Source: Streptomyces sp. SirexAA-E (lineage in GTDB: Bacteria; Actinomycetota; Actinomycetes; Streptomycetales; Streptomycetaceae). From it: DNA of 64,000 nucleotides. The notes beneath the pieces are model-generated. The model made no database searches and was not told where the DNA came from. It worked only from the letters and a program-made list of their open reading frames with translations. The stretch covers positions 3,658,001-3,722,000 of the forward strand of contig NC_015953.1 in assembly GCF_000177195.2 (NCBI RefSeq), given 5' to 3'. The position numbers were made by a program, and so were the translations under genes. This document shows, piece after piece, positions 28,503 through 39,151 of this stretch; within the stretch, counting starts at the first letter, position 1, and every line of letters starts with the position of its first letter.

Positions 28503-29063
28503 TCAGCCGTAGGTGTCGCCGGGTCCTCTGCTGCCGGGGGTGCGAAGCGGACCGAAACCCCGCTGCGGGCCCCCCGGACCCAGTACCTTGATCATCCGCA
28601 CTGTGCCGTGCCCGAGATCGGTGTTCAGCCGCGCCACCAGCTGTGGAGCCAGCAGCCTCAGCTGCGTCGCCCACGCCGTGGAATCACAGGAGACGGTGAG
28701 CACCCGCTCCTGCGGCTCCTCGTCGTAGCGCACCGGTACGCAGTGCTTGGCCAGGTCGTCCCCGACGATCTGGGGCCACCGGCCCATCACACCGCCCACC
28801 GCGGCCGGCGTCTCCCAGCCGCGCTCCGTGATCAGCCGGTTGATCGCCGAGCCCAGCGGCAGCGGGTCCCGCCCGTCGGACCGGGCTCCCGACCGCAGAC
28901 CGCCACCACGTCCGGCCTGTTTCCGCTGCTGCGCGGCCGTGCCACGGGCACGCGCCTGCTCCTTCGCCGCCCGCAGCGCCACCCGGGCCAGGTCGACGCC
29001 CGACAGCTCGGGCTCCTTCGCCCCCGCAGAGGCGGGCTCGGGGATCTGCGACGAGTCGCTCAC
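28503..29063 (-). CDS. dciA: DciA (DUF721), replicative helicase loader or operator
   Basis: A 186-residue protein with a KH-like DUF721 domain (about 70-165: [21 protein letters not shown], the [19 protein letters not shown] region) and disordered ends. DciA is the ancestral bacterial protein that helps load DnaB helicase where DnaC/DnaI is absent. Its GTG start overlaps the recF stop by 4 bp (29060-29063), the standard actinobacterial dnaN-recF-dciA-gyrB order with gnd inserted. Confidence 0.93.
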   Translation of the reverse strand: MSDSSQIPEPASAGAKEPELSGVDLARVALRAAKEQARARGTAAQQRKQAGRGGGLRSGARSDGRDPLPLGSAINRLITERGWETPAAVGGVMGRWPQIVGDDLAKHCVPVRYDEEPQERVLTVSCDSTAWATQLRLLAPQLVARLNTDLGHGTVRMIKVLGPGGPQRGFGPLRTPGSRGPGDTYG

Positions 29064-30190
29064 AGCCGCTCCACCGCGCCCTCGGACACCGCGTACCGCG
29101 TTCCCGACAGCACTCCGGGGACGTCGTCGTCCACCGCCGCCGTCACCAACACCTGCTCGCCCGGGGCCACCAGCTCGGCCAGCCGCTCACGGCGGCGGGT
29201 GTCCAGCTCGGCGAAGACGTCGTCCAGGACCAGCACCGGCTCGTTGCCCTCGCCGCGCAGCAGGTCGTAGGAGGCCAGCCGCAGCGCCAGCGCGTACGAC
29301 CAGGACTCACCGTGGCTCGCGTACCCCTTGGCGGGCATCCCGCGCAGTCCGAGCACCAGGTCGTCGCGGTGCGGGCCCACGAGCGTCACACCCCGCTCGA
29401 TCTCCTGCTTGCGGGCCTCGGCGAGCGCCGCCATCACCTGCTCGTACAGCTCCTCGCGGGTGCGGGAGGGCCCCACCTCGGGGCCGACGGAGCTGCGGTA
29501 CTCCAGCGCCACCGGACCCCCGCCCGGCGCGACGTCCGCGTACGCCTTGTCGGCCAGCGGCTGAAGGGTCGCGATCAGGTCCAGCCGCTGGGCGAGCAGC
29601 TCCGCGCCGACCCGGCCCAGGTGCTGGTCCCAGACGTCGAGGGTGGACAGGTCCATCGACCGGCCGCCGTGCCGCCGGGCCATCGCGGCGGACTTCAGCA
29701 GGGTGTTGCGCTGCTTCAGCACCCGCTCGTAGTCGGACCGGACGCCCGCCATCCGCGGGGAACGCGCGGTGACCAGCTCGTCGAGGAAGCGGCGGCGCTC
29801 CCCCGGATCGCCCTTCACCAGGGCCAGGTCCTCCGGGGCGAACAGCACGGTCCGGACTATCCCCAGGACGTCACGGGGGCGGACCTGGGAGGACCGGTTG
29901 ACGCGCGCCCTGTTGGCGCGGCCCGGATTGATCTCCAGCTCGATCAGCTGCGACCGCTCGCCCTGGGTGACCGCGGCGCGGACGACGGCGCGCTCCGCGC
30001 CCATCCGCACCAGCGGGGCGTCGGAGGAGACCCGGTGGCTGCCGAGCGTCGCCAGGTAGCCGACCGCCTCGACCAGGTTGGTCTTGCCCTGGCCGTTGGC
30101 CCCCACGAACACGGTGACGCCCGGGTCGAGAGGAACCTCGGCCCGGGCGTACGAGCGGAAGTCGGCCAGCGAGAGATGCGTGACGTGCAT
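29060..30190 (-). CDS. recF: DNA replication and repair ATPase RecF
   Basis: A 376-residue SMC-like ATPase with Walker A GANGQGKT (residues 30-37), the signature loop around [15 protein letters not shown] and Walker [13 protein letters not shown]. RecF helps load RecA at gaps and restart forks. ATG 30190, with a following [14 protein letters not shown] start typical for RecF. Coupled to dciA by a 4-bp overlap and 52 bp downstream of gnd. Confidence 0.97.
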   Translation of the reverse strand: MHVTHLSLADFRSYARAEVPLDPGVTVFVGANGQGKTNLVEAVGYLATLGSHRVSSDAPLVRMGAERAVVRAAVTQGERSQLIELEINPGRANRARVNRSSQVRPRDVLGIVRTVLFAPEDLALVKGDPGERRRFLDELVTARSPRMAGVRSDYERVLKQRNTLLKSAAMARRHGGRSMDLSTLDVWDQHLGRVGAELLAQRLDLIATLQPLADKAYADVAPGGGPVALEYRSSVGPEVGPSRTREELYEQVMAALAEARKQEIERGVTLVGPHRDDLVLGLRGMPAKGYASHGESWSYALALRLASYDLLRGEGNEPVLVLDDVFAELDTRRRERLAELVAPGEQVLVTAAVDDDVPGVLSGTRYAVSEGAVERL

Positions 30191-30242
30191 GGTCGCCGGC
30201 CTTCCCGCTTTCCTGCTTCGTGCTCTGCGTGTGCTGGTGTGA

Positions 30243-31121
30243 CTACTTCTTGTTCTCGACCGCGTGGCCGCCGAACTGGTTGCGCAGCGCGGCGATCATC
30301 TTCATCTGCGGGGAGTCGTCCTGCCGCGAGGCGAAGCGCGCGAAGAGCGACGCGGTGATCGCGGGCAGCGGCACCGCGTTGTCGATGGCCGCCTCGACCG
30401 TCCACCGGCCCTCGCCTGAGTCCGCGGCGAAACCGCGGAGCTTGTCCAGGTGCTCGTCGTCGTCCAGCGCGTTGACCGCCAGGTCCAGCAGCCAGGAGCG
30501 GATGACCGTGCCCTCCTGCCAGGAGCGGAAGACCTCACGCACGTCCGTGACGGAGTCGACCTTCTCCAGCAGCTCCCAGCCCTCGGCGTACGCCTGCATC
30601 ATGGCGTACTCGATGCCGTTGTGGACCATCTTCGCGAAGTGGCCGGCGCCGACCTTGCCCGCGTGCACGGAACCGAAGTCGCCCTCGGGCTTCAGCGCGT
30701 CGAAGACCGGCTGGACCTTGGCGACGTTCTCCTCGGTGCCGCCGTACATCAGGGCGTAGCCGTTCTCCAGGCCCCAGACGCCACCGGAGACGCCGCAGTC
30801 GACGAACCCGATGTCCTTGATGCCCAGCTCGACGGCGTGCTTCTCGTCGTCGGTCCAGCGGGAGTTCCCGCCGTCCACCACGACGTCACCCGGGGAGAGC
30901 AGCTCGGCCAGCTCGTCGATGGTGGACTGGGTCGCGGCGCCCGCCGGGACCATCACCCACACGACGCGCGGACCCTTGAGCTTGCCCACAAGCTCTTCGA
31001 GGCTGTGGACATCGGCGACGTCCGGGTTGCGGTCGTATCCGATGACGGTGTGGCCTGCGCGGCGGATGCGCTCGCGCATGTTGCCGCCCATCTTGCCGAG
31101 ACCGACGAGACCGAGCTCCAT
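30243..31121 (-). CDS. gnd: 6-phosphogluconate dehydrogenase, decarboxylating (short form)
   Basis: A 292-residue member of the short GntZ/YqeC-type 6-phosphogluconate dehydrogenases: N-terminal Rossmann [12 protein letters not shown], the DGGNSRW substrate loop, the [20 protein letters not shown] segment split across residues 113-132, and [16 protein letters not shown]. It makes ribulose-5-phosphate in the oxidative pentose pathway. Its place between dnaN and recF is a Streptomyces hallmark. ATG 31121 chosen because homology starts there. Two DnaA-like 8/9 boxes occur within it (30982 and 31004). Confidence 0.95.
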   Translation of the reverse strand: MELGLVGLGKMGGNMRERIRRAGHTVIGYDRNPDVADVHSLEELVGKLKGPRVVWVMVPAGAATQSTIDELAELLSPGDVVVDGGNSRWTDDEKHAVELGIKDIGFVDCGVSGGVWGLENGYALMYGGTEENVAKVQPVFDALKPEGDFGSVHAGKVGAGHFAKMVHNGIEYAMMQAYAEGWELLEKVDSVTDVREVFRSWQEGTVIRSWLLDLAVNALDDDEHLDKLRGFAADSGEGRWTVEAAIDNAVPLPAITASLFARFASRQDDSPQMKMIAALRNQFGGHAVENKK

Positions 31122-31252
31122 CAGAAGATTCCTTAAGCGTTGTGCCGATTCGTACCCAGGACCGAGCCTACGCCCGGCCGGGGCGGCGGGGCGGGTGTGC
31201 TCAGCGCCGAACACGCCCGCCGGCCGCTGCCGTGACAGGAACGACCGCCGGG

Positions 31253-32383
31253 TCAGCCGGAGAGGCGGACCGGCATGATCAGGTACTTGTAGGCGTCGTT
31301 CGCCTCGGCGTCCACGGCCGGACGGCCGCTGAGCAGGGCGGGCTTGGTCGACGTCGTGAAGGACAGCTGGGCGACCGGGGAGTCGATCGCGCTGAGCCCG
31401 TCCAGCAGGAAGGTCGGGTTGAAGGCGATCGAGATGTCGTCGCCCTCCAGGACGGCGTCGACCCTTTCCACAGCCTGTGCGTCGTCGCTGGAACCGGCCT
31501 CCAGGATCAGCACCCCCTGCTCGAAGCTGAGCCGCACCGGGGTGTTCCGCTCGGCGACCAGGGCCACGCGCTTGACGGCCTCGACGAACGGGGCCGTCTC
31601 GATGACCGCGACCGAGTTGAACTCGGTGGGGAAGAGCGTGCGGTACTTCGGCAGGTCGCCCTCGAGCAGCCGCGTCGTCGTACGCCGGCCGGCACCCTCG
31701 AAGCCGATGAGGCCCTCACCGGCACCGGAGCCGGACAGGGCCAGGGTGACCGTGTCGCCGCTCGTGAGCGCCTTGGCGGTGTCCAGGAGCGTCTTGGCGG
31801 GCACCAGGGCGACGGCCGAGGCGTCCGGGTTCTCCGGCTTCCACAGGAACTCGCGGACCGCGAAGCGGTAGCGGTCGGTGGAGGCGAGGGTGACCGTGTC
31901 GCCCTCGATCTCGATGCGGACGCCCGTGAGCACCGGCAGGGTGTCGTCCCGTCCGGCCGCGATGGCGACCTGGGCGGCGGCGGAGGCGAAGACCTCACCG
32001 GGGACGGTGCCGGTCGCCGTCGGCATGGTCGGCAGCGCCGGGTACTCCTCCACAGGAAGGGTGTGGAGGGTGAACCGCGAGGAGCCGCAGACCACCGTGG
32101 CCCGTACACCGTCGGTGGAGATCTCCACCGGGCGGTTGGGGAGGGCGCGGCAGATGTCGGCGAGCAACCGGCCGGAGACGAGGACCGTGCCGTCCTCCTC
32201 GATCTCGGCGTCCACCGAGACCCGTGCCGACACCTCGTAGTCGAAGCTGGAGAAGCTGAGTGCTCCGTCCTCGGCCTTCAGCAGAAGGCCCGCGAGAACG
32301 GGCGCCGGCGGACGGGCCGGGAGGCTGCGGGCCACCCAGGCCACCGCCTCCGCGAGTACATCGCGCTCCACCCGGATCTTCAC
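31253..32383 (-). CDS. dnaN: DNA polymerase III beta subunit (sliding clamp)
   Basis: A 376-residue clamp with three repeated folds, full length for the family. The start KIRVERDVLAEAVAWVARSL and the end MPVRLSG are diagnostic. GTG 32383 follows AGGAGG by 7 nt; the frame is open upstream into oriC but without homology. It tethers polymerase III to DNA. It is read away from oriC and from dnaA, as usual in Streptomyces, where both dnaA and dnaN are on the same strand flanking the origin. Confidence 0.97.
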   Translation of the reverse strand: MKIRVERDVLAEAVAWVARSLPARPPAPVLAGLLLKAEDGALSFSSFDYEVSARVSVDAEIEEDGTVLVSGRLLADICRALPNRPVEISTDGVRATVVCGSSRFTLHTLPVEEYPALPTMPTATGTVPGEVFASAAAQVAIAAGRDDTLPVLTGVRIEIEGDTVTLASTDRYRFAVREFLWKPENPDASAVALVPAKTLLDTAKALTSGDTVTLALSGSGAGEGLIGFEGAGRRTTTRLLEGDLPKYRTLFPTEFNSVAVIETAPFVEAVKRVALVAERNTPVRLSFEQGVLILEAGSSDDAQAVERVDAVLEGDDISIAFNPTFLLDGLSAIDSPVAQLSFTTSTKPALLSGRPAVDAEANDAYKYLIMPVRLSG

Positions 32384-33244
32384 CGGAACCGCCTCCTGCT
32401 GTTGCTCGCTCGCCCTGCTGGCCTTCGTCGTCTGGTGGAGGCTCCCTGCCGATGGGCCGGGGAGACCGCCGGGGTCCAGTCTGACGTACGGCACCGACAC
32501 TCGTTGCTGCTCGGGGTCAAGTCGCGCCGAGAGGCGCGTGACGCTCCGAGGCCGAGTTGTGCACAGGGCCCACTTCGAAGCTGATTCCTGGCTAACTCTG
32601 AGTGGTAGTAGTAGTAGGCCTTGTGGAAACCGTGGATAACGTCGTTTTCGCAGGTCAGTAGCCGTTTTTTGTCCACCGCGCCTGTGGGCGGCACCCGTGG
32701 ACAACTAGGCGTCTCTGTGGACACGCGAAAGTTCTGCACACCCGATGCACAGGCGGGGTGCACTTCTCCCCAGGGCTGTCCCCAGCTTTACCCACGTTCC
32801 CCACAGCTCAATCGACGACCTTGGTGTGACGCCTTTCACTCTCGGCAGTGAAAGAGGGTGTTGCGTTGCCGAACAGTGGACAGCCCTGTGGGGAACCGGG
32901 GAAAACCTGGGGACAACAGGGGCTGGCCTGTGGGCCGCCGGTGGACAACACGGGCGAGCGCCTCAGGGGCCAGATTCTGTCCACAGGCTGTGGATCACGG
33001 TTGACCACAAATCCCCAGGCGCGTGACCTGGCCTGATGGAGTATCGGCAGGACGCCCTGTGGACGCAATATGGACAACTTCCCAGTCCCCAGGCTGTGGA
33101 CGCCAGATTCCTCCTCCATCTGTGGAGAAGGCGCAGGTGACAGCCGTAATTCGAACAGGAGCGGGGCCGGATACGCCGAAGGGCGCCCGGCGGGACCTCT
33201 GTATACAGTCCTCGCGGGCGCCCTTCGGCGCGGCTGGGCGGTCG
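32384..33244. other. oriC: Chromosomal replication origin oriC
   Basis: An 861-bp non-coding region between dnaA and dnaN packed with DnaA boxes related to TTGTCCACA. Boxes with at least 8/9 matches start at 32557, 32669, 32977 and 33001 (plus) and 32696, 32716, 32908, 32940, 33069 and 33121 (minus). Weaker 7/9 boxes start at 32622, 32631, 32797, 32875, 32887, 32989, 33058 and 33095. This total of about 18 fits the roughly 19 boxes described for Streptomyces origins. No box is a perfect 9/9. A small run of TAG triplets lies at 32606-32618 and a T-tract at 32665-32670. A 16-bp-class inverted repeat around 33173-33231 probably terminates dnaA. Confidence 0.93.
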
Positions 33245-35020
33245 TCAGCCGTTCTTGATGCGGTTGGTGAGCTCGGTGACCTGGTTGTAGATGGAGCGGC
33301 GCTCCGCCATCAGCGCGCGGATCTTCCGGTCGGCGTGCATGACGGTCGTGTGGTCGCGGCCGCCGAACTGCGCCCCGATCTTGGGCAGGGAGAGATCGGT
33401 GAGCTCCCTGCAGAGGTACATGGCGATCTGGCGCGCCGTCACCAGGACGCGGCTGCGCGAGGATCCGCAGAGGTCCTCCACCGTCAGCCCGAAGTAGTCG
33501 GCGGTGGAAGCCATGATGGCCGGAGCGGTGATCTCGGGCGCGGTGTCCTCGCCGCCCGGGATCAGGTCCTTGAGCACGATCTCGGTCAGCCCCAGGTCCA
33601 CCGGCTGGCGGTTGAGGCTGGCGAAGGCGGTCACGCGGATGAGCGCGCCCTCCAGTTCGCGGATGTTGCGCGAGATCCGCGAGGCGATGAACTCGAGCAC
33701 CTCCGGCGGTGCGTTGAGCTGCTCCTGCACCGCCTTCTTCCGCAGGATCGCGATACGCGTCTCCAGCTCGGGCGGCTGCACATCGGTGGTCAGGCCCCAC
33801 TCGAAGCGGTTGCGGAGCCGGTCCTCCAGCGTCACCAGCTGCTTGGGCGGCCGGTCAGAGGAGAGCACGATCTGCTTGTTGGCGTTGTGGAGCGTGTTGA
33901 AGGTGTGGAAGAACTCCTCCTGCGTCGACTCCTTGCTCGCCAGGAACTGGATGTCGTCGACCAGGAGGATGTCCACGTCGCGGTACCGCTTGCGGAAGGT
34001 GTCGCCCTTGCCGTCGCGGATCGAGTTGATGAACTCGTTGGTGAACTCCTCGGAGCTCACGTACCGCACCCGGGTGCCCGGGTAGAGACTGCGCGCGTAG
34101 TGCCCGATGGCATGCAGGAGGTGGGTCTTGCCCAGCCCCGACTCCCCGTAGATGAACAGGGGGTTGTACGCCTTCGCGGGAGCCTCGGCCACGGCGACCG
34201 CCGCGGCGTGCGCGAAGCGGTTGGACGCGCCGATGACGAAGGTGTCGAAGAGGTACTTCGGGTTCAGCCGGGCATGGGGCTCGTTCGTCCCCGGGGCCGG
34301 CGCGGACTGCGAGCCGGGCGGGCCGCCGGCCCGCCCGTGTCCGCCCTGGTGGTGCGGAGGCTGCTGCTCCTGCATGTCGTGGCGGTCGCGTCCGTCGCGC
34401 TGCGGTTCGTAGCCCTGGCGCTCCGGCGGCTGCGGACGGTAGTCGTGCTGCGGCTGCTGGGGGCGCGTGCTCGCGTACGGGTCCATGTCCTGGTAGCCGC
34501 CGTGCCGGGGCTGCCAGGACAGGTCCTCCTGGCTGCGCGGCCAGGCACCGGGGCGCTGCTGCTGGTAGTCCGGGTAGGCGGGACGGGCCGTGGGCATGCC
34601 GTCGTCGGACGGGCGGTGCCCGTAGCCGTCGTACACGTCGTTGCGCGGCTGCTCGTCCCGCTGCGGCCCCTGGTAGTGGTGGGGCTGCTGTCCCTGGGAC
34701 TGGTGCTGCTGGTGCATGGGCGGCGCGGGCGGGGTGGGCGGCTCGTTCGCGGAGTCGTCGACCGTGATCGCGATCCGGATCGGGCGCCCGCACTCACGGG
34801 TCAGCGTCTCGCTGATCAGTGGCGCGAGCCGGCCCTCCAGGACGCGCTTGCCCCACTCGTTGGGCACGGCCAGCAGCGCGGTGTCCGCCACGAGGGCCAG
34901 CGGCTGGCAGCGCTCGATCCACTGCTTGTCCTTCGGCTCGATGCCCTGCTGACCCTCCCCGAGGAGTTGGTCCAGCACGCGTGGCCACACTGCGGCAAGA
35001 TCGGCAGGTACATCAGCCAC
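33245..35020 (-). CDS. dnaA: Chromosomal replication initiator DnaA
   Basis: A 591-residue DnaA: N-terminal domain I (about 1-85), a long Gln/Pro/His-rich domain II (about 95-240) characteristic of Streptomyces, the AAA+ domain III with Walker A GESGLGKT (about 291-298) and Walker [12 protein letters not shown], and the DNA-binding domain IV with the [11 protein letters not shown] signature (about 548-558). GTG 35020 starts [15 protein letters not shown] as in other streptomycetes; the open frame to 35128 is not supported. A perfect DnaA box next to its promoter suggests autoregulation. Confidence 0.98.
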   Translation of the reverse strand: MADVPADLAAVWPRVLDQLLGEGQQGIEPKDKQWIERCQPLALVADTALLAVPNEWGKRVLEGRLAPLISETLTRECGRPIRIAITVDDSANEPPTPPAPPMHQQHQSQGQQPHHYQGPQRDEQPRNDVYDGYGHRPSDDGMPTARPAYPDYQQQRPGAWPRSQEDLSWQPRHGGYQDMDPYASTRPQQPQHDYRPQPPERQGYEPQRDGRDRHDMQEQQPPHHQGGHGRAGGPPGSQSAPAPGTNEPHARLNPKYLFDTFVIGASNRFAHAAAVAVAEAPAKAYNPLFIYGESGLGKTHLLHAIGHYARSLYPGTRVRYVSSEEFTNEFINSIRDGKGDTFRKRYRDVDILLVDDIQFLASKESTQEEFFHTFNTLHNANKQIVLSSDRPPKQLVTLEDRLRNRFEWGLTTDVQPPELETRIAILRKKAVQEQLNAPPEVLEFIASRISRNIRELEGALIRVTAFASLNRQPVDLGLTEIVLKDLIPGGEDTAPEITAPAIMASTADYFGLTVEDLCGSSRSRVLVTARQIAMYLCRELTDLSLPKIGAQFGGRDHTTVMHADRKIRALMAERRSIYNQVTELTNRIKNG

Positions 35021-35126
35021 AAGGCACGCTCTCTCGCATGTCCCACGAATGTGTGCTTCTCGGGACGGGATGGGTCGGGTCGGGTGAGGCCCGGCAGGGG
35101 GGAAGGAAAGGAACCGGAGTTCAGCC

Positions 35127-35169
35127 ACGGTAGTCAGGCCGACCCGCGCGGTTCAAGTCGTTGTCCACA
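35127..35169 (-). promoter_or_regulatory. dnaA promoter with adjoining perfect DnaA box
   Basis: On the minus strand TTGAAC (35151-35156) and TACCGT (35127-35132) are spaced 18 nt. A perfect DnaA box TTGTCCACA (35161-35169) lies 4 bp upstream of the -35, with a weaker inverted box at about 35173-35181. DnaA autoregulation through two boxes here is described for S. lividans; the present site matches in position. Confidence 0.75.
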
Positions 35170-35203
35170 GGCTGTGTACAGAACGGGGTCGTGTGGAGCT
35201 GGT

Positions 35204-35233
35204 TTGACCGAATGGCGCGGCCGCGCGTACCGT
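35204..35233 (+). promoter_or_regulatory. Predicted rpmH promoter
   Basis: TTGACC (35204-35209) and TACCGT (35228-35233) on the plus strand with an 18-nt spacer, about 170 nt before rpmH. It uses the same -10 hexamer as the divergent dnaA promoter 70 bp away. The rest of 35021-35402 holds no gene. Confidence 0.6.
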
Positions 35234-35402
35234 GACCAGGTCGAGTTGTCGATGGCTGCTGCCGCCTGCCTCCGATGGGCAAACATCACGATCCTGTGAT
35301 TGTGAAGCGGTGCACTAAGGCGTTTACGCGAGTTCCTCGTGGGCGCACGGTGACAGCCAGGCGATGTCCCGCCAACACACGAATCATTTCTGGAGCCCCC
35401 GA

Positions 35403-35540
35403 GTGAGCAAGCGCACCTTCCAGCCGAACAACCGTCGTCGCGCCAAGACCCACGGCTTCCGGCTGCGTATGCGTACCCGTGCCGGCCGCGCGATTCTCGC
35501 GAACCGCCGTGGCAAGGGTCGCGCCAACCTGTCCGCCTGA
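35403..35540 (+). CDS. rpmH: Ribosomal protein bL34
   Basis: A 45-residue, very basic protein: [19 protein letters not shown] at the start and the [20 protein letters not shown] core, the invariant bL34 sequence. GTG 35403 with GGAG 8 nt upstream. It is the first gene of rpmH-rnpA-yidD-yidC-jag and sits 18 bp from rnpA. Confidence 0.97.
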   Translation: MSKRTFQPNNRRRAKTHGFRLRMRTRAGRAILANRRGKGRANLSA

Positions 35541-35558
35541 TCGCGGCCAGGTCATGAC

Positions 35559-35930
35559 GTGCTGCCTACCGAGAACCGGCTGAGGCGGCGCGAGGACTTC
35601 GCGACCGCGGTACGCCGGGGACGCCGGGCCGGCCGCCCGTCGCTCGTCGTACATCTACGCAGCGGTGCTACGGACCCGCACGTGCCGGGGGAGAGCCTTC
35701 CCCCGCCACGTGCGGGTTTCGTTGTCAGCAAGGCAGTGGGTGGAGCGGTCGTCCGCACCGCGGTGAAGCGCAGGCTTCGCCATCTGATGCGTGACCGGCT
35801 GGCTCTGCTGCCCCCCGGTAGCCTTGTTGTCGTACGAGCGTTGCCTGGATCGGGCGATGCCGATCATGCACAGCTGGCCCGAGACCTGGACGCCGCTCTG
35901 GAGCGGCTGCTGGGAGGGGGCGCGCGATGA
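35559..35930 (+). CDS. rnpA: Ribonuclease P protein component
   Basis: A 123-residue basic protein that supports the RNase P ribozyme in tRNA 5' maturation. The start [13 protein letters not shown] and the [17 protein letters not shown] helix (RNR-like motif) are diagnostic. Its stop overlaps the yidD start by 4 bp (ATGA, 35927-35930). Confidence 0.95.
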   Translation: MLPTENRLRRREDFATAVRRGRRAGRPSLVVHLRSGATDPHVPGESLPPPRAGFVVSKAVGGAVVRTAVKRRLRHLMRDRLALLPPGSLVVVRALPGSGDADHAQLARDLDAALERLLGGGAR

Positions 35931-36286
35931 AGTACCCGCTGCTGGCTCTCATCAAGCTGTATCAGTGGACGATCAGCCCGCTTCTCGGGCCTGTCTGCCG
36001 TTACTACCCGTCGTGTTCCCACTATGGATATACGGCGATCGACCGGCACGGTGCGATCAAGGGAACGGCGCTGACCGCATGGCGCATCCTGCGTTGCAAT
36101 CCGTGGTCACCCGGCGGCGTGGATCACGTACCGCCACGCAAACGTCCGCGTTGGCACGAACTGCTGCGCAGCCATGCGGGTCGCGGCAAGGGCGGGGACT
36201 CCGCCGCCGATGTGCCTGCCCGGGGGTCGGTGTCCGACCCTTCGAGCCCGGCCACAGAGACCTCGCCCAATGCTCAAGGAGCCTGA
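35927..36286 (+). CDS. yidD: Membrane protein insertion efficiency factor YidD
   Basis: A 119-residue YidD with the core [26 protein letters not shown], a [13 protein letters not shown] strand and DHVPP. The C-terminal about 35 residues are a variable polar extension. It aids YidC-mediated insertion at the inner membrane face. ATG 35927 overlaps rnpA; yidC begins 4 bp after its stop. Confidence 0.95.
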   Translation: MKYPLLALIKLYQWTISPLLGPVCRYYPSCSHYGYTAIDRHGAIKGTALTAWRILRCNPWSPGGVDHVPPRKRPRWHELLRSHAGRGKGGDSAADVPARGSVSDPSSPATETSPNAQGA

Positions 36287-36289
36287 TTA

Positions 36290-37561
36290 GTGGACACGAT
36301 TGCCAGTCTGTTCAGCTTCATCACCACACCTGTCTCGTGGGTCATCGTCCAGTTCCACAAGCTGTACGGAGCGATCTTCGGTGACGACACGGGCTGGGCC
36401 TGGGGCCTGTCCATCGTGTCCCTCGTGGTCCTGATCCGGATCTGCCTGATCCCGCTCTTCGTGAAGCAGATCAAGTCGACCCGGAACATGCAGGTGCTCC
36501 AGCCGAAGATGAAGGCGATCCAGGAGCGCTACAAGAACGACAAACAGCGTCAGTCCGAAGAGATGATGAAGCTGTACAAGGAGACCGGGACCAACCCGCT
36601 CTCCTCGTGCCTTCCCATCCTGGCGCAGTCCCCGTTCTTCTTCGCCCTGTACCACGTGCTCTCGGCCATCGCCTCGGGCAAGACGATCGGCGTCATCGAC
36701 CAGCCGCTGCTCGACAGCGCACGTCAGGCGCACATCTTCGGTGCTCCGCTGGCCGCGAAGTTCATGGACAGTGACGACAAGGTCGCGGCGCTCGGTGCCT
36801 CACTGACCGACGTCCGGGTCGTCACCGCGATCATGATCGTGATGATGTCGGCCTCGCAGTTCTTCACCCAGCGCCAGCTGATGACGAAGAACGTCGACCT
36901 GACGGTCAAGACCCCGTACATGCAGCAGCAGAAGATGCTGATGTACATCTTCCCCCTGATCTTCGCGGTCATGGGTATCAATTTCCCCGTCGGTGTCCTC
37001 GTCTACTGGCTGACCACCAACGTCTGGACCATGGGTCAGCAGATGTACGTGATCAACCAGAACCCGACTCCGGGCAGCAAGGCGCAGGAGCAGTACCTGA
37101 GCCGGCTGCTGAAGAGCGTCACCACGCACGGGCAGGTACGGGGCAGGACGCGGCGCAACACCGTCAAGCGGATCGTGGCCAAGGGTTCGGACCGCAACGA
37201 CATCGAGCGCAAGTTCATCACCGGTCTCGCCAAGCTGGGCCTCGCCGCCCAGGAGGACGGGACCGTGGAGAAGAGCGAAGCGGCCCTCACCGAAGCCGAG
37301 GGCGGCGCCGCGCCGAAGCGGCAGCAGCCCAAGCGCCAGACCAAGGCGAAGCGTCAGACGGCCGCCACCCAGCCCGGTGCGGCCAAGGAGTCGGGAACGG
37401 CCGACGATGCCGGACCCAAGACCTCCCTGACGAAGCAGGACGCATCACAGGTCGACAAGCCGAAGTCGGCGGGCAAGTCCGCTGCGTCCGGTTCCTCACG
37501 CCAAGCCAAGTCCGGACAGCGCAAGGGCCCCCAGCGGCCCAAGCACCCGTCCAAGAAGTAA
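36290..37561 (+). CDS. yidC: Membrane protein insertase YidC/Oxa1
   Basis: A 423-residue Gram-positive-type insertase without the large periplasmic domain: five or so membrane segments, a cytoplasmic coiled-coil hairpin (about 62-90) and a long Lys/Ala-rich cytoplasmic tail (about 290-423) that may touch the ribosome. GTG 36290 follows GGAG by 9 nt. It inserts membrane proteins alone or with Sec. jag follows after 14 bp. Confidence 0.95.
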   Translation: MDTIASLFSFITTPVSWVIVQFHKLYGAIFGDDTGWAWGLSIVSLVVLIRICLIPLFVKQIKSTRNMQVLQPKMKAIQERYKNDKQRQSEEMMKLYKETGTNPLSSCLPILAQSPFFFALYHVLSAIASGKTIGVIDQPLLDSARQAHIFGAPLAAKFMDSDDKVAALGASLTDVRVVTAIMIVMMSASQFFTQRQLMTKNVDLTVKTPYMQQQKMLMYIFPLIFAVMGINFPVGVLVYWLTTNVWTMGQQMYVINQNPTPGSKAQEQYLSRLLKSVTTHGQVRGRTRRNTVKRIVAKGSDRNDIERKFITGLAKLGLAAQEDGTVEKSEAALTEAEGGAAPKRQQPKRQTKAKRQTAATQPGAAKESGTADDAGPKTSLTKQDASQVDKPKSAGKSAASGSSRQAKSGQRKGPQRPKHPSKK

Positions 37562-37575
37562 GAAGGAGTCCATCC

Positions 37576-38085
37576 GTGACGGAAGGCACCACCACCACGG
37601 CCGCTGAGGGCAGCGACACCCTGACCCGCCTCGAACAGGAAGGCGAGATCGCGGCCGACTACCTCGAGGGTCTGCTCGACATCGCCGACCTCGACGGCGA
37701 CATCGACATGGATGTGGAGGCGGACCGGGCCGCGGTTTCGATCATCAGCGACTCGGCGCGTGACCTGCAGAAGCTCGTGGGGCGCGACGGCGAGGTGCTG
37801 GAGGCCCTTCAGGAACTGACGCGCCTGGCCGTGCACCGTGAGACCGGTGACCGCAGCCGCCTCATGCTGGACATCGCCGGATTCCGCGCCAAGAAGCGTG
37901 AGGTGCTCGCCGCACTGGGCGCCAAGGCGGCGGACGAAGTCAAGAGCTCGGGCGAGCCCGTGAGGCTGGAGCCGATGACCCCGTTCGAGCGCAAGGTCGT
38001 GCACGACGCGATCGCCGCGGCCGGCCTGCGCAGCGAGTCCGAGGGCGAGGAGCCGCAGCGCTTCGTCGTCGTTCTTCCGGCCTGA
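37576..38085 (+). CDS. jag: RNA-binding protein Jag/KhpB
   Basis: A 169-residue protein with a central KH domain (about 40-105, including [20 protein letters not shown]) and a C-terminal R3H domain (about 108-168, with [12 protein letters not shown]). The N-terminal Jag domain is short and acidic. KhpB binds RNA with KhpA and influences cell size in other Gram-positives. GTG start with AAGGAG 8 nt upstream. It closes the rpmH operon and is followed by a terminator. Confidence 0.92.
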   Translation: MTEGTTTTAAEGSDTLTRLEQEGEIAADYLEGLLDIADLDGDIDMDVEADRAAVSIISDSARDLQKLVGRDGEVLEALQELTRLAVHRETGDRSRLMLDIAGFRAKKREVLAALGAKAADEVKSSGEPVRLEPMTPFERKVVHDAIAAAGLRSESEGEEPQRFVVVLPA

Positions 38086-38101
38086 CCGGACCCTTGTACG
38101 C

Positions 38102-38131
38102 TCGGCCCCGTCTGTTCGCAGGCGGGGCCGA
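38102..38131 (+). terminator. Terminator after jag
   Basis: A 9-bp stem (38102-38110 with 38123-38131) followed by ATCTTTGT, one of the few hairpins here with a partial T-run. Confidence 0.8.
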
Positions 38132-38194
38132 TCTTTGTCAGCCTGTTTGTCAGCCACCCACAGTGCGCTAGTGCGGTATGGAAGGACGGTCCCC

Positions 38195-38911
38195 GTGACG
38201 GAGGAAACAGAGCTCCCTGAGGCGCCCGAGGAGGCGCGGGCGGTATTCGGAGAGTTCTTTCCGGAGGCTGTCCGGTACGCCGAGCTCCTGGCGGACGCCG
38301 GGGTGAAGCGGGGCCTGATCGGTCCTCGTGAAGTGCCACGCCTGTGGGGACGCCACCTGCTGAACTGCGCGGTGCTCTCCGAAGCGGTTCCCGAGGGTGT
38401 CACGGTGTGCGATGTGGGGTCCGGGGCAGGGCTGCCCGGCATCCCCTTGGCGCTGGTACGCCCCGACTTGAAGATCACGCTCCTGGAGCCGCTGCTGCGC
38501 CGGACGAACTTCCTCCAGGAGGTCGTCGAGCTGCTGGGCCTCGACCACGTGACCGTCGTACGCGGTCGGGCGGAGGAGGTCCTCGGATCGCTTCCCCCTG
38601 TCCATGTGGTGACGGCGCGGGCCGTGGCTCCCCTCGACCGGCTCGCGGGCTGGGGGGTCCCCCTGCTGCGGCCCTACGGGGAGATGCTCGCGCTGAAGGG
38701 CGGCACCGCCGAGGAGGAGATCCAGGGCGCACGGGCCGCTCTGAGCAAGCTCGGAGTGGTGGAGACCGAGGTGCTGCACGTCGGTGAGGGGGTCGTCGAG
38801 CCGATGTCCACGGTGGTGCGGGTCGTCGTCGGTGAGAGTCCGGGCGGCGTGAGGTTCGCCGCCAAGCGAGCCAAGGCCGCGAGGACCAGCCGGACGCGTC
38901 GGCGTCGCTGA
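38195..38911 (+). CDS. rsmG: 16S rRNA (guanine527-N7)-methyltransferase RsmG (GidB)
   Basis: A 238-residue SAM-dependent methyltransferase. Motif I is [16 protein letters not shown], followed by [12 protein letters not shown] and the [13 protein letters not shown] strand. It methylates G527 in 16S rRNA; loss of RsmG in Streptomyces gives low-level streptomycin resistance and raised antibiotic production. GTG 38195 with GGAAGGA about 8 nt upstream. It is the last gene before the parAB operon. Confidence 0.95.
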   Translation: MTEETELPEAPEEARAVFGEFFPEAVRYAELLADAGVKRGLIGPREVPRLWGRHLLNCAVLSEAVPEGVTVCDVGSGAGLPGIPLALVRPDLKITLLEPLLRRTNFLQEVVELLGLDHVTVVRGRAEEVLGSLPPVHVVTARAVAPLDRLAGWGVPLLRPYGEMLALKGGTAEEEIQGARAALSKLGVVETEVLHVGEGVVEPMSTVVRVVVGESPGGVRFAAKRAKAARTSRTRRRR

Positions 38912-39042
38912 AGACGCACTGGTTACGCGGCGCGACCAATCCATCCCTTTTAGGTCGGTTTTTGGTGGATGCTCCACGAAAGCAGCGATATCTGCTGTCT
39001 GCGGAGTGTCGAAACCACGGCACTCGGCGGCAGGGGCATCGT

Positions 39043-39056
39043 GTTTCACGTGAAAC
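39043..39056. other. parS: parS site 1
   Basis: Exact GTTTCACGTGAAAC, the perfect ParB-binding palindrome, in the 303-bp space between rsmG and parA (38912-39214). Confidence 0.95.
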
Positions 39057-39151
39057 GTCGCTCTCTCCTGCAGGGAATTATCGGTCGCGGTCGCGCGTCT
39101 ACCGCACCGCGCGACCGTAAGCCCGTACGGGCTCCCGTACGGGCCACGGAG

